Positions 45,240-53,995 are shown, counted from the first letter of the stretch. The stretch: DNA of 64,000 nucleotides from Gaiellasilicea sp963731615 (GCA_963731615.1 CAVSWD010000004.1:1-64000); one strand, 5' to 3'. Program-made: numbers and translations. Notes: generated by a model not told the origin, from the sequence alone.

Positions 45240-45357
45240 GATAGGTACCGCGGCCGTCGAAGATGGGTAGCTGCCCCCGATGCCGTCATGGCAGCGCGGC
45301 CCTACTTTCGAGTCTCCACGCACGAACTGGTCGTGCGATTCACAAGGAGACACGGAA
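45240..45357 (+). promoter_or_regulatory. Conserved leader B, upstream of the methyltransferase gene
   Basis: Counterpart of 41808-41925: GATAGGTAC, CGAAGATGGGTAGC, CCCCGATG, TTCGAG, then CGCACGA-N5-TCGTGCG (45319-45337) with a changed loop (ACTGG for ACCGA) and an identical stem, then AAGGAG. Same distance to the start codon. Confidence 0.6.
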
Positions 45358-46188
45358 ATGACAGCAACGCTCGGAACGACCACGCCCGACCTCGGCGCGA
45401 TCAAGGTGCGCCAGCAGCAGGCCTGGGCGAGCGGCGACTTCGCGGTCGTCGCAGCGCGGATCGTGCTCGTGGCAGAGCATCTCTGCGACACCGCCGACCT
45501 GCACGCCGGCTGGCGTGTGCTCGACGTCGCGACCGGCAGCGGCAACGCCGCGATCGCGGCAGCACGTCACGGCTGCACGGCGATCGGCGTCGACTACGTG
45601 CCGGCGCTGCTCGAGCGCGGCCGCCTGCGGGCGAAGGCCGAGGGCCTCGCCGTCGAGCTGCTGGAGGGTGACGCAGAGTCACTGCCCTTCCCGGACGGCT
45701 CGTTCGACGCGGTCACGTCGGTCTTCGGATCGATGTTCGCCCCGGACCACGAGCAGGCGGCCGCGGAGTTGCTCCGCGTCTGCCGGCCCGGCGGCACGAT
45801 TGCGCTGGCGAGCTGGACGCCGGACGGCTTCATCGGCGAGCTCTTTCGCACCGTCGGCGCTCACGTCCCGCCTCCCGCGGGCGTGCGGTCGCCGATGCTC
45901 TGGGGAACCGAGCCGCATCTGCGGACGCTCTTCGGAGACGGGATCGCCTCACTCGAGCTCGAGGAGCGGACCTTCACGTTCAGGTTCACCTCGGCGGAAG
46001 ACTTCGTCACCTTCTTCCGCACCTGGTACGGCCCGACCTTGAAGGCCTTCGCGGCGCTCGAAGGCGACGCCCGTGACGCGCTCGAGCAGGACCTGCTCGA
46101 ACTCGCACGCGCGTGGAATCGCCTCGCCGGTACCGACGCGATCGCGATCCCCGCGACCTACACCGAGGCCGTGGCGGTGACGCGCTGA
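45358..46188 (+). CDS. Class I SAM-dependent methyltransferase
   Basis: 276 aa. SAM-binding motif I VLDVATGSGNAAIAAARHG, motif II acidic GVDYVPALLE, GDAESLPFPDGSFDAVTSVF and the LLRVCRPGGTIALASW strand: the UbiE/Methyltransf_11 pattern, a small-molecule type. Substrate unknown. Its stop overlaps the next small ORF (TGATG), so it heads a three-ORF unit under leader B. Confidence 0.87.
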   Translation: MTATLGTTTPDLGAIKVRQQQAWASGDFAVVAARIVLVAEHLCDTADLHAGWRVLDVATGSGNAAIAAARHGCTAIGVDYVPALLERGRLRAKAEGLAVELLEGDAESLPFPDGSFDAVTSVFGSMFAPDHEQAAAELLRVCRPGGTIALASWTPDGFIGELFRTVGAHVPPPAGVRSPMLWGTEPHLRTLFGDGIASLELEERTFTFRFTSAEDFVTFFRTWYGPTLKAFAALEGDARDALEQDLLELARAWNRLAGTDAIAIPATYTEAVAVTR

Positions 46189-46301
46189 TGCGCCGCCTCA
46201 TCGCGTGGCTCGTCGCCCCCGGGCTCGAGCGCCTCGCGCTGGAGAACCAGCAGCGGCACAAGACGCTGCTCACGACACCGAACACAGGAGTGACCACATG
46301 A
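46188..46301 (+). CDS. 37-residue ORF coupled to the methyltransferase
   Basis: Starts within the methyltransferase stop (TGATG) and ends within the next start (ATGA). MRRLIAWLVAPGLERLALEN then a polar tail: an amphipathic helix, possibly membrane-associated. Double coupling is the main reason to believe it is translated. Confidence 0.5.
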   Translation: MRRLIAWLVAPGLERLALENQQRHKTLLTTPNTGVTT

Positions 46302-46777
46302 ACCTGACATCCGATCTGCACCACCGATACGTCCTCGACCGGCAGCAACGGTTGCTGGCCGAGGCGGCAAGCCACCGGCTCGCCGGCCCCAGGCCGGCAC
46401 GCAGGCGAATCGCGCTGCTCTTCCGCCGCGCGGATCGTCGTGGCACGGCGACCGCCGATTCGCCCCCAGGTGGGCGGCCAGTTGCCAGAGCACGGCTGAG
46501 CCGCTCGATGACATCCGAACGCAAAGGAGCACCTCCCATGAACGCAAGGAGAAAACAAATGAAGCGTCTATCGATCGTTTCCGGGACCGCCCTGATGGTC
46601 GCGATCCTCGGCTCGACCCCCGTCGGCCACGCGGAGCCGGCTCCGAGCCAGAAGTTCGTTCCGTTCGTCACCGACTTCCCCAAGCCGGAGGCGAGCACGG
46701 CGACGGACGAGCCGTTTGTCCCGTTCGTCACCGACTTCCCCAAGCCCGGGGCGGTGTCAGTCCCGACGGGGAGCTGA
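46298..46777 (+). CDS. Small ORF ending in a secreted repeat peptide
   Basis: Open from ATG 46298 (AGGAG 7 nt upstream, ATGA overlap) to 46777, 159 aa. The first 75 residues are basic and helical (MNLTSDLHHRYVLDRQQRLL). The last 72 form a separate unit that could start at ATG 46538 or 46559, each with its own AAGGAG: a signal peptide (LSIVSGTALMVAILGSTPVGHA) then a short mature region with an exact FVPFVTDFPKP repeat. I think two proteins share the frame, the second being a secreted peptide of about 50 residues. No known family. Confidence 0.55.
   Translation: MNLTSDLHHRYVLDRQQRLLAEAASHRLAGPRPARRRIALLFRRADRRGTATADSPPGGRPVARARLSRSMTSERKGAPPMNARRKQMKRLSIVSGTALMVAILGSTPVGHAEPAPSQKFVPFVTDFPKPEASTATDEPFVPFVTDFPKPGAVSVPTGS
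46655..46747 (+). repeat. Tandem FVPFVTDFPKP coding repeat
   Basis: Two 33-bp copies (46655-46687 and 46715-46747), 60 bp apart, identical in protein and differing at a few third positions. Confidence 0.8.
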
Positions 46778-46787
46778 CCCCGACCCT

Positions 46788-49364
46788 TCAGCGGCGCGTC
46801 TCGAGCCCCAGCTCCGAGGCGCGCCGCACGGCGTCCCGGCGCGTCGCGGCGCCGAGCTTCGTCAGCACCGCCGCGACGTGGTGCTCGGCCGTTCGCGGCG
46901 AGACGACGAGCCGGTCGGCGATCTCGGCGTTCGTGAGCCCGTCCTCGAGCAGCGACAGAACCTCGAGCTGGCGGGCGGTCAAGCCGGCAGGGTTGGCGCG
47001 GGTCGCGTCTCGAGGCCCGGCCGGGACGCGGAGACCCAGCTCGCGGAGCCGGCCGGCGATACGCCGGGTCAGCGGCTCGGCGCCGAGCTCACGCGCGATC
47101 GCAAGCGCCTCGTCGAGCGCTTCCTCGTCGTCCAGCAGCGACAGCATCAACGCTCGGTCGTACGTCCACCCCACTTCACCGAAGGCGTCGGCGGCACTCG
47201 CAAAGTCTCGTCGGAGCATCGCGGCGTGTGGGGCCGTTCTCGGCTCGTCGAGCTCGATCGGGATCCCCGCGACCGCGGCCCACGCCGCTACCCGGATTGC
47301 GCCCCAGCCGACCAGACCGTCCGGCGGCCGCTTCTCGTCCAGCAGCACCTCGAACCGCTCGATCGGTAGCGGTGCGCCGGTAGTCAGAGCCCACTCCGTC
47401 TCCAGCTCGACGAGCGGCGCCAGGCGTTGAGGCTCGCTGGCGCGGACGGCCTGAGCCGCGAGATCGTCGAGCCGCTCGGCGGCATCGCCGTCGCCCCGGC
47501 GGACAGCCAGCTCGGCCAGCACGGTCTTGGCGACGAGCTGGGTGACGCTGATGCTCTTCTCGATCTCACGCCGAGTGGCCCGCTCTGCCTCGTGCCACTC
47601 GCCGGCGCGCAGCTGCAGCCAGGCGAGCGTGATCCCCGTGTACGAGACCTGGTTGTACACCTCGTTCTGCTCGGCGTACGCGAGCGCGCGCCGCGCGTGG
47701 CGCGCCGCAGGCTCCGGCTGCGCCCACGACATCAATGCGTAGGCCAGGTTGCCGAGGGCGCGTGCCGCCTCCTGCCGGTCGCCGATCGAGTCCGCAAAGT
47801 CGTGCGCCTCGAGGAGTCCCGAAACCTCTCGATGATCCACGTCCAGCCGAACGCTGGCGAGGTTGACGAGCACGTGCGCACGGGTGCGGTCGTCGCCGAG
47901 CCGGGTCGCGAGCTCGAGTGCCCGCTCGCCCCAGAGGAGCGCGTCGTCGTTGTACTCCGCGAGATTCTTGAGCTGGGCGAGGCCGCTATAGGCCCGCGCG
48001 AGCTCGACGGTCTCGCCGAACGGCTCGAGGATCTCGATCGCCTCGATCGCCTTCGCCCGCGCAGCATCGCCATCGCCTGAGTACCAGTACAGCCGTGACA
48101 GGAACTGCGTGCAGCGGCCCACCGCGGCCTGCTCGCCGAGAGCGGTCCACTCTGCGATCGCGCGCTTCTCGGCGGTGATCGCGTCCCCGATGCGGTCGAC
48201 GGCGTACGACACGCTCGCCAGCTCCTCGAGCACGACGGCTCGGTCTGGCGCCGAGAGCCGGTCGAGGAACGCCGCTGCGCGCCGGTAGTGGGAGCTCGCC
48301 TCGCGATTCGAATCCATCGCCGCCGCCCGCCGGGCCGCGACGAGCGCGTACTCGGCGACGACCTCCTCAGCCCCCGCCGCCTCAGCGTGATGCACGATGT
48401 CGGACGGATCCGCCTGTGCGGCCAGCAGGGCCGCCAGGATCTCCGCGTGCAGGCGGCGCCGCGACGCGATCGGGATGCTCGACCGAATCGCATTCCGGGC
48501 CAGCTCGTGCCGGAAGCGGACGAAGCTCGGCCTCACCTCGAGCAGCTGCCGTCGCTCGGGGTCCTCCGCCGCGCCGGGCCAATCGGGCCAGACCGCGTCG
48601 AGCAGCGACGTCTCGACGCGGTTCGGCACCACTGAGACCAGCTCGACCAGGCGCCGCTCGTCGTCCGAGAGCCGCGACACGCGGCCCCGCACTGCGTTCG
48701 CGATCGACGGTGGGAGCTCGTCGGCAGTTCGGCCCGCCAACAGCTCGGTGACGTAGAACGGGTTGCCTCCGGTGGCGACAAAGACCTCGCTCGCGTCGTC
48801 TCCGGTGAGCGACGCGACGGCGCTCTCGGACAGGGGCGCCAGATCGAGGAACACCGAGCCGTCTGTCTGCGTCGCGCTGACCGCGGCATGCACCGGATGC
48901 CCGAGCGGAGCTTCGCCGTCGCGGCACGTAAGCACGAGCAGTACGGGCAGCGAGCCGATCCGTCGCGCCAGCACCGTGATCACGTCGAGCGTCGCCTCGT
49001 CCGCCCAGTGCACGTCCTCGAGCACGAGCACCGTCGGATGGGGCTCGAGCGTCAGCTCGGCCACGAGCAGCTGGTGAATCTCGTTCGGGCCCGCGTCCGC
49101 AGCGAGCGCCTCGTCGAGCCCGGTCGAGACGCTCCCCGCGAGGTCGTGAATCGGCCCCAGCGGCCGCGGAATCGACAGGTCGTCGCAGGAACCGAACAGC
49201 ACCCGTGCTCCGGGCTCGAGATCCCGCACGAAGCGGGTGACGAGCGAGGTCTTGCCGATTCCCGGCTCGCCGGTGACGAAGGCCACACGACCGTCCCCCC
49301 GCGCCGCCGACTCGCGCGCCTCGGTCAGCGCAGCCAACGCCTCGTCCCGCTCGAGGAGCTCCAC
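46788..49364 (-). CDS. LAL-type LuxR family transcriptional regulator
   Basis: About 858 aa from GTG 49364 (a GTG two codons upstream is possible; the family usually begins MELLERD). N-terminal AAA/STAND ATPase: Walker A TGEPGIGKTS, Walker B VLVLEDVHWAD; a middle of TPR-like helical repeats (about residues 330-780); C-terminal GerE/LuxR HTH (GLTARQLEVLSLLEDGLTNA, EIADRLVVSPRTAEHHV). Acts as a ligand- and ATP-dependent activator. It is convergent with the methyltransferase unit. Confidence 0.92.
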   Translation of the reverse strand: MELLERDEALAALTEARESAARGDGRVAFVTGEPGIGKTSLVTRFVRDLEPGARVLFGSCDDLSIPRPLGPIHDLAGSVSTGLDEALAADAGPNEIHQLLVAELTLEPHPTVLVLEDVHWADEATLDVITVLARRIGSLPVLLVLTCRDGEAPLGHPVHAAVSATQTDGSVFLDLAPLSESAVASLTGDDASEVFVATGGNPFYVTELLAGRTADELPPSIANAVRGRVSRLSDDERRLVELVSVVPNRVETSLLDAVWPDWPGAAEDPERRQLLEVRPSFVRFRHELARNAIRSSIPIASRRRLHAEILAALLAAQADPSDIVHHAEAAGAEEVVAEYALVAARRAAAMDSNREASSHYRRAAAFLDRLSAPDRAVVLEELASVSYAVDRIGDAITAEKRAIAEWTALGEQAAVGRCTQFLSRLYWYSGDGDAARAKAIEAIEILEPFGETVELARAYSGLAQLKNLAEYNDDALLWGERALELATRLGDDRTRAHVLVNLASVRLDVDHREVSGLLEAHDFADSIGDRQEAARALGNLAYALMSWAQPEPAARHARRALAYAEQNEVYNQVSYTGITLAWLQLRAGEWHEAERATRREIEKSISVTQLVAKTVLAELAVRRGDGDAAERLDDLAAQAVRASEPQRLAPLVELETEWALTTGAPLPIERFEVLLDEKRPPDGLVGWGAIRVAAWAAVAGIPIELDEPRTAPHAAMLRRDFASAADAFGEVGWTYDRALMLSLLDDEEALDEALAIARELGAEPLTRRIAGRLRELGLRVPAGPRDATRANPAGLTARQLEVLSLLEDGLTNAEIADRLVVSPRTAEHHVAAVLTKLGAATRRDAVRRASELGLETRR

Positions 49365-49455
49365 ACGCACACGATAAACCCGGTCGGCCGGGCGAATCGC
49401 GAATCATCCGGGCTGGATGACGTGAGTGCACCCCCGCCACCACAGCATCGAGTCA

Positions 49456-49484
49456 CTGACTGGCACCGGCACCCGACGTAGTCT
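49456..49484 (+). promoter_or_regulatory. Promoter of the rhodanese gene (leaderless)
   Basis: CTGACT (49456-49461), 17-nt spacer, TAGTCT (49479-49484), then 8 nt to the ATG. Both hexamers match the consensus at four positions and the spacing is ideal. Confidence 0.6.
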
Positions 49485-49492
49485 TGCGCAGG

Positions 49493-49816
49493 ATGGTCGA
49501 ACGCATCAGCCGCGAGACGCTCCGGCAGCGGCTCGAGCAGGGCGGTCAGTTCGTGCTCGTGGATGCGCTCGCGCCGATGTCCTATGCCCGCTCGCATCTG
49601 CCGGGCGCGATCAACCTCACGCCCGACTGGGTGGACGAGCGCGCTCCGAGGCAGATCCCCGATTGGGAGACGGAGATCGTCGTCTACTGCTCCGACGCCG
49701 AGTGCGAAAGCTCCGTCATCGTCGGCGAACGCCTGCTGGAGCTCGGCTATCGCAACGTGCGCCACTACGCCGAGGGCAAAAAGGACTGGATCGCCGCCGG
49801 CCTCCCGCTCGATTAG
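49493..49816 (+). CDS. Rhodanese-domain protein
   Basis: 107 aa from ATG 49493 (a TTG nine bases upstream would overlap the promoter). Single rhodanese domain with the N-terminal strand FVLVDALAP, HLPGAINL, and the active-site Cys in IVVYCSDAECESS. Sulfur transfer or a related Cys-based function; acceptor unknown. Confidence 0.87.
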   Translation: MVERISRETLRQRLEQGGQFVLVDALAPMSYARSHLPGAINLTPDWVDERAPRQIPDWETEIVVYCSDAECESSVIVGERLLELGYRNVRHYAEGKKDWIAAGLPLD

Positions 49817-49823
49817 CCGCCGA

Positions 49824-50984
49824 CTACGTCGCGGGCTCTGGCGCGTGCCGGACACGCTCGCGGGCCTCGGCGAAACGGATCGCCTCGTACGCGATCAACC
49901 CGACGCAGAGGCCGGCCACCAGCGCGAGCGTCGCGAGCGCCGGCAGCTCGACGGCAAGCGGGATCAGCGCCAGCAGGAGCGCGCTGACCACCGTGCGGTG
50001 GCGGTTGAACGTTCGCACGTTCCGGAGCCGGAAGAGCACGTGCGCGACGAGATACATGGCTACCCCGCCGCAGAGCGCGATCGCCGGAATCAGCTTCAGC
50101 GGCTCGCCGACGTCGCCGAGGGTCTTCTTGACGCCGACGGCAAAGAGGATGATCCCGGCGACCAGCGGCAGATGCAGGTAGCTGTAGGAATCTCGCGCCA
50201 TCGTCAGCTGTGCGTTTCCCTTCGTCTCGCGCAGCTTCCGCTCGGCGACGATCGCGACGACGTCGAAGTACGCCCACCACATGGCGCCGGCGATGGTGAG
50301 GCCGAGCAGTGCCGCGACGATCACACCGGCACTCAGATCCGTCGTCGCCCCCAGCCCGAGCGCGACGATCGACTCGCCCAGGGCGATGATCACGATCAGG
50401 GCATGCCGCTCCGCAAAGTGTCCTGCGGCGAGCCTCCAGCCGCGGCCGCCGCCGATATAGGCACCGAGCAGGTCGATCACGAGCGCGCACGCCCAGACCG
50501 TTGCCTGGGCCTTGCCGTCGAGGCCGGCGGCGACGAAGAGCAGCACGACGCCGATCAGCGTTCCCGCAGCCAGCCTGGCGACCGCGCCGAGGAGGTCGGG
50601 GTCGCCCCGGCCGGCAACGGTGTAGAGCACGAGATGAGCGATCCGGACGAACGCATACGCGCACGCGAACAGGAGCGCGTCGTCGCCGAAGACGTCCGGG
50701 ACGGCGAGTGACGCGATCAGCATCGCGCCCATCGCGCCGAACATGACCAGGCGGACCTCGCCCTCCTCCGGGTTGATCGTGTTCGTCAGCCAGGCATATG
50801 CCGCCCACGCCCACCAGAGCACGCCGAGCACGAGCAGCCCCTTCGTGAGCCCAGCCCACGTGGGGTCCTCGACGATCAGGCCGGTGACCTGCGTGATCGC
50901 GAAGACGAAGATCAGGTCGAAGAAGAGCTCGAGCGGCGTTACCCGCTCCTCCCCGCTGTCCTGTCGCCGGTTCTGGACGGTCAC
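49824..50984 (-). CDS. Low-temperature-requirement protein A (LtrA) family
   Basis: 386 aa integral membrane protein with about ten helices. Opening VTPLELFFDLIFVFAITQVT and RHALIVIIALGESIVALGLG are family hallmarks. Named from Listeria growth in cold; biochemical role unknown. Convergent with the rhodanese gene, 7 bp between stops. Confidence 0.88.
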   Translation of the reverse strand: MTVQNRRQDSGEERVTPLELFFDLIFVFAITQVTGLIVEDPTWAGLTKGLLVLGVLWWAWAAYAWLTNTINPEEGEVRLVMFGAMGAMLIASLAVPDVFGDDALLFACAYAFVRIAHLVLYTVAGRGDPDLLGAVARLAAGTLIGVVLLFVAAGLDGKAQATVWACALVIDLLGAYIGGGRGWRLAAGHFAERHALIVIIALGESIVALGLGATTDLSAGVIVAALLGLTIAGAMWWAYFDVVAIVAERKLRETKGNAQLTMARDSYSYLHLPLVAGIILFAVGVKKTLGDVGEPLKLIPAIALCGGVAMYLVAHVLFRLRNVRTFNRHRTVVSALLLALIPLAVELPALATLALVAGLCVGLIAYEAIRFAEARERVRHAPEPAT

Positions 50985-50994
50985 TCGGTGAGCC

Positions 50995-51000
50995 TATCCT
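50995..51000 (+). promoter_or_regulatory. Candidate -10 for leaderless small membrane gene
   Basis: TATCCT, 5 nt before ATG 51006, in the 21-bp gap between divergent genes. Confidence 0.4.
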
Positions 51001-51005
51001 TCGCC

Positions 51006-51386
51006 ATGGCCGTGCTCCGGGCAGCAGCGTGGGCTGCCACGCTCAGCGGAATCCCGTCGACTGCGCACGCGCTCGCGACCGGCCGCGACCCGCTCGAAGC
51101 CGTCTTCGCGGCCGGCACGATCCTGCTTCCGAAGGAGACTGGCCGCGTCCGTCTGGCCGCTGCGGCGATCCCCGTCCACCTTGCGCTCTCGCTGGGCTGG
51201 ACGATCGTGCTGGACCGCGGCGGCGTCAAAGGCGCACGCGCGGGAGCCGTCGCCGGGCTTGCGATCGCCGCGCTCGACCTCGGCATCGCCAACCGGCGGT
51301 GGCCGCGCATCAGCACCCTGCCGCTCCTGCCCCAGCTCGCCGACCACATCGCTTTCGGCGCGATCGCAGGCCGCCTGCTCGGATAG
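51006..51386 (+). CDS. Small membrane protein, unknown
   Basis: 126 aa from ATG 51006 (GTG 50988 would put the start upstream of the TATCCT hexamer). Mostly Ala-rich helices, three or four membrane spans (AVLRAAAWAATLSGIP, AAAIPVHLALSLGWTIVL, AGAVAGLAIAALDLGI, LADHIAFGAIAGRLL). Not recognised beyond that. Confidence 0.65.
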   Translation: MAVLRAAAWAATLSGIPSTAHALATGRDPLEAVFAAGTILLPKETGRVRLAAAAIPVHLALSLGWTIVLDRGGVKGARAGAVAGLAIAALDLGIANRRWPRISTLPLLPQLADHIAFGAIAGRLLG

Positions 51387-51392
51387 CTGCGA

Positions 51393-51863
51393 CTACAGGC
51401 GCTGCGGCAGGAGCACGAGCCGAATCGCGCCGCGCTTCGCTCCCGGCGCGGGCACGTAGCGCGTGACCAGCACCTCGTGCTTGTTTGCGAGCACCCGCAG
51501 GTGGATGTGCGGCGGGCGGCCCTCGTACGAGACCGGGCGCGGTCCCTCGAAGCGGAATCGTCCTGCGCGATCGGTCACGACCGTCGCGCTCCGAGAGCGC
51601 AGGTAGTCGCCGCGGGCGTTCGCCTGCCAGAGATGCACACGTGCACCGGCGATCGGGCTGCAGTCGACCGAGGAGACCACGACGCCGGTCAGCACGTGCC
51701 CGGTACCGATCTTCGCCCGCCGCGGCGGCGCACCCCGGCCGAACGGCCCCGCCCCGTCGTCCAGCGTCGGGGGGCACCCGGGCGCAGCCGGTGCGGACAC
51801 CCCGGCACCTGCGACGATCAGCCCGGCGGCGGCAAGTCCTGCGGCGGAGGCGAGCAACCTCAC
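51393..51863 (-). CDS. Secreted intradiol-dioxygenase-like protein
   Basis: 156 aa with a signal peptide (LLASAAGLAAAGLIVAGAGV). The core reads GVVVSSVDCSPIAGARVHLW, DRAGRFRFEG, and SYEGRPPHIHLRV: the catechol-dioxygenase beta-sandwich with the Tyr and HxH iron ligands visible; the first Tyr ligand may be GDYL. Shorter than true catechol dioxygenases because the dimerisation helices are absent. Could cleave or simply bind aromatic diols outside the cell. Confidence 0.8.
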   Translation of the reverse strand: MRLLASAAGLAAAGLIVAGAGVSAPAAPGCPPTLDDGAGPFGRGAPPRRAKIGTGHVLTGVVVSSVDCSPIAGARVHLWQANARGDYLRSRSATVVTDRAGRFRFEGPRPVSYEGRPPHIHLRVLANKHEVLVTRYVPAPGAKRGAIRLVLLPQRL

Positions 51864-51881
51864 ACCACGTGGTCTAGCAGA

Positions 51882-52616
51882 TCAGGAGACCGCTGTCTCC
51901 CCCGGCCGAGGCTCGTCGACACCCGACTCCTCGGTGCCGACGACCGGCAAGACCGGGCCGCGCAGATAGAGCCAGTCGTACGCCAGGCCCGCAAGCGCCG
52001 CCCCGATGCCGGGCCCGATCAGGTAGACCCACCAGTCGTCCCAGATGCCCTGCACGAGCTCCGGGCCGAGCGCGCGAGCCGGATTCATCGCGGCGCCCGT
52101 GAGCGGCCCTGCAGCAAGGATGTCGACCGTGATCGTGAGGCCGATCGCCAGGCCTGCGATCGACTTGAAGGCGCCGCCCGGGTCGACGGCCGTCGCGAAG
52201 ATCACCCAGACGAGGAAGAAGGTCAGGAGCGCCTCGATCGCGACGCCCTGGCCGCTGTTGATCGTCTCGTTGACGACGGGGACGCCGGAGTCGAGATTGG
52301 CCTCGCTCGGGAAGAGCGCCCGCAGCGCGAGCGCACCGAGAACCGCTCCAGCGAGTTGGGCGAGGACGTAGACGAGGGCGAGCGAGGGGGCGATGCGCCG
52401 GGTGAGGACGAAGGCGAGGGTCACCGCCGGATTGAAGTGGGCGCCCGAGATGTGGCCGACGGCCGAGGCCATGATCGCGATCGTGAGCCCGGTCGCGAGC
52501 GCGACGCCGACGAGGAGGTTGCTCTGGATGAAGACGATCGAGCCCATGCCGGCGAAGATCAGCGCAAACGTGCCGACGAACTCGGCAAACCCACGTCGTA
52601 CGGGGTCGAAGTCCAC
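51882..52616 (-). CDS. Aquaporin (MIP family)
   Basis: 244 aa from GTG 52616; upstream frame is spurious. Six membrane helices with both NPA boxes, SGAHFNPAVT and GAAMNPARA. The selectivity Arg follows the second NPA. Residues around the filter do not decide between water and glycerol. Leaderless: TACGCT 6 nt upstream. Confidence 0.92.
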   Translation of the reverse strand: MDFDPVRRGFAEFVGTFALIFAGMGSIVFIQSNLLVGVALATGLTIAIMASAVGHISGAHFNPAVTLAFVLTRRIAPSLALVYVLAQLAGAVLGALALRALFPSEANLDSGVPVVNETINSGQGVAIEALLTFFLVWVIFATAVDPGGAFKSIAGLAIGLTITVDILAAGPLTGAAMNPARALGPELVQGIWDDWWVYLIGPGIGAALAGLAYDWLYLRGPVLPVVGTEESGVDEPRPGETAVS

Positions 52617-52622
52617 GGGGCG

Positions 52623-52673
52623 AGCGTAGGGCTGTGGTCGGACGGAACACGGCCGGACGAGGTTCGCTACCGT
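52623..52673. promoter_or_regulatory. Divergent leaderless promoters, aquaporin and zinc-ribbon genes
   Basis: TACGCT on the minus strand (52628-52623), 6 nt before the aquaporin GTG, and TACCGT on the plus strand (52668-52673), 8 nt before ATG 52682. Confidence 0.45.
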
Positions 52674-52681
52674 GAAGCCAC

Positions 52682-52861
52682 ATGGCTGCCGAGGCATCGT
52701 CGGGCACCGAGCACGTCAACAGCTGTCCTCACTGCCATAAGCCGTTCGCAGCCGAGCTGCTTGCCGGCGGCGCCGAGCGCCACCGCGGCTTCAAGTGCCC
52801 GCACTGCAAGCTCTTCGTCCCGGCAAGTCGCGCGGACGACAGCCGCGACAACGCCGGCTGA
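52682..52861 (+). CDS. Small zinc-ribbon protein
   Basis: 59 aa, ATG start. Two CPHC knuckles (NSCPHCHKPF and FKCPHCKLFV) about 24 residues apart make one zinc ribbon; the rest is polar. Probably binds nucleic acid or a protein partner. Its stop codon lies inside the palindrome at 52859. Confidence 0.75.
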   Translation: MAAEASSGTEHVNSCPHCHKPFAAELLAGGAERHRGFKCPHCKLFVPASRADDSRDNAG

Positions 52862-52884
52862 GCATCCGCAGAAGCGGATGCTCA
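52859..52884. terminator. Palindrome between convergent genes (bidirectional terminator)
   Basis: TGAGCATCCGC, loop AGAA, GCGGATGCTCA: perfect 11-bp stem that includes the zinc-ribbon stop codon and ends 13 bp before the sigma factor stop. Same loop and core as the palindrome at 6439. Confidence 0.6.
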
Positions 52885-52897
52885 GCGCGTCACACTC

Positions 52898-53995
52898 CTA
52901 CATGCAGTTCTTCAAGGCCTGTGCCTCCGGCAGGCCTTCGAGCTTCTTCAGCGTGTTGTTCTCGATCTGCCGGATCCGCTCGCGGGTGACGCCGAAGGCC
53001 CGACCGACCTCCTCGAGCGTGTAGGGCTGGGCGCCGGAGAGGCCGAACCGAAGCTCGATCACCCGCCGCTCTCGATCGGGCAACGCCATCAACGCGTGCT
53101 CGACGTCCTCACGCCGTAGCGAGAGCGAGGCGGTGTCGAACGGCGACTCGGCCGAGTCATCCGGCACGAAATCACCGAGCGAGCTCTCCTCCTCCTCGCC
53201 GATCGGCTTCTCGAGGGAGACCGGAAGCTGCGCCATCCGGAGGATCTCGCGCACCTCGTCGGTCGTGATCTCGAGCTCCTCGGCGATCTCGTCCGGGCGC
53301 GGCTCGCGTCCGAGGCGCTGAACCAGCTGGCGCTCGATGTGCACGACCTTGTTCAGCTTCTCGACCATGTGCACCGGGATTCGGATCGTGCGGGCTTTGT
53401 CCGCGATCGCCCGGGTGACGGCCTGGCGGATCCACCAGGTCGCGTAGGTTGAGAACTTGTAGCCCTTGCGGTAGTCGAACTTCTCGACCGCTCGGATCAA
53501 GCCGAGCGAGCCCTCCTGGATCAGATCGAGAAAGGAGAGGCCCCGGCCGAGGTAGCCCTTCGCGATCGAGACGACGAGCCGCAGGTTCGCTTCGGTCATC
53601 TGCGTCTTCGCACCCATGTCACCGCGCTCGATCCGCTTTGCCAGGTAGACCTCCTGGTCGGCGGTCAGGAGCGGTACCTTGCCGATCTCGCGGAGGTAGA
53701 GCCGCAGCGAGTCGAGCGACGGCTCGACGGTCAGGTCGAGCTTCGGCGCCGATTTCTCGTCCTCGGCGAGCGCGGGCTGCTCGTGCGGTGGCGACTTGTA
53801 CTGCTCGCCTTCGACCAGCTCGATCGAGTGGTCGATCAGGTAGGTGTAGAAGTCCTCGATCTGCTCTTTCGTCAGTTCGACCTCCTCGAGGCCGGCGACG
53901 ATCTCGTCATAGGTGAGGAAGCCCTTCTCCTGACCGTGCTGGACGAGCTTCTGGAGCTCTTCAACCTCAGGGAGGGCGATATCGACGGTGAGCAT
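52898..53995 (-). CDS. rpoD: RNA polymerase principal-type sigma-70 factor
   Basis: 365 aa from ATG 53995 (upstream frame lies over a terminator). Region 1.1-like N-terminus, region 1.2 (DSLRLYLREIGKVPLLTADQ), 2.1-2.4 (EANLRLVVSIAKGYLGRGL, FSTYATWWIRQAV), region 3 and region 4.2 HTH (LEEVGRAFGVTRERIRQIEN). The non-conserved insert is short. Full conservation of 2.4 and 4.2 favours the housekeeping factor; group 2 is possible. Confidence 0.9.
   Translation of the reverse strand: MLTVDIALPEVEELQKLVQHGQEKGFLTYDEIVAGLEEVELTKEQIEDFYTYLIDHSIELVEGEQYKSPPHEQPALAEDEKSAPKLDLTVEPSLDSLRLYLREIGKVPLLTADQEVYLAKRIERGDMGAKTQMTEANLRLVVSIAKGYLGRGLSFLDLIQEGSLGLIRAVEKFDYRKGYKFSTYATWWIRQAVTRAIADKARTIRIPVHMVEKLNKVVHIERQLVQRLGREPRPDEIAEELEITTDEVREILRMAQLPVSLEKPIGEEEESSLGDFVPDDSAESPFDTASLSLRREDVEHALMALPDRERRVIELRFGLSGAQPYTLEEVGRAFGVTRERIRQIENNTLKKLEGLPEAQALKNCM

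Noticed and set aside
46655..46747. CRISPR-like or toxin repeat
   Set aside because: Only two copies, coding and with translated conservation; a protein repeat explains it.
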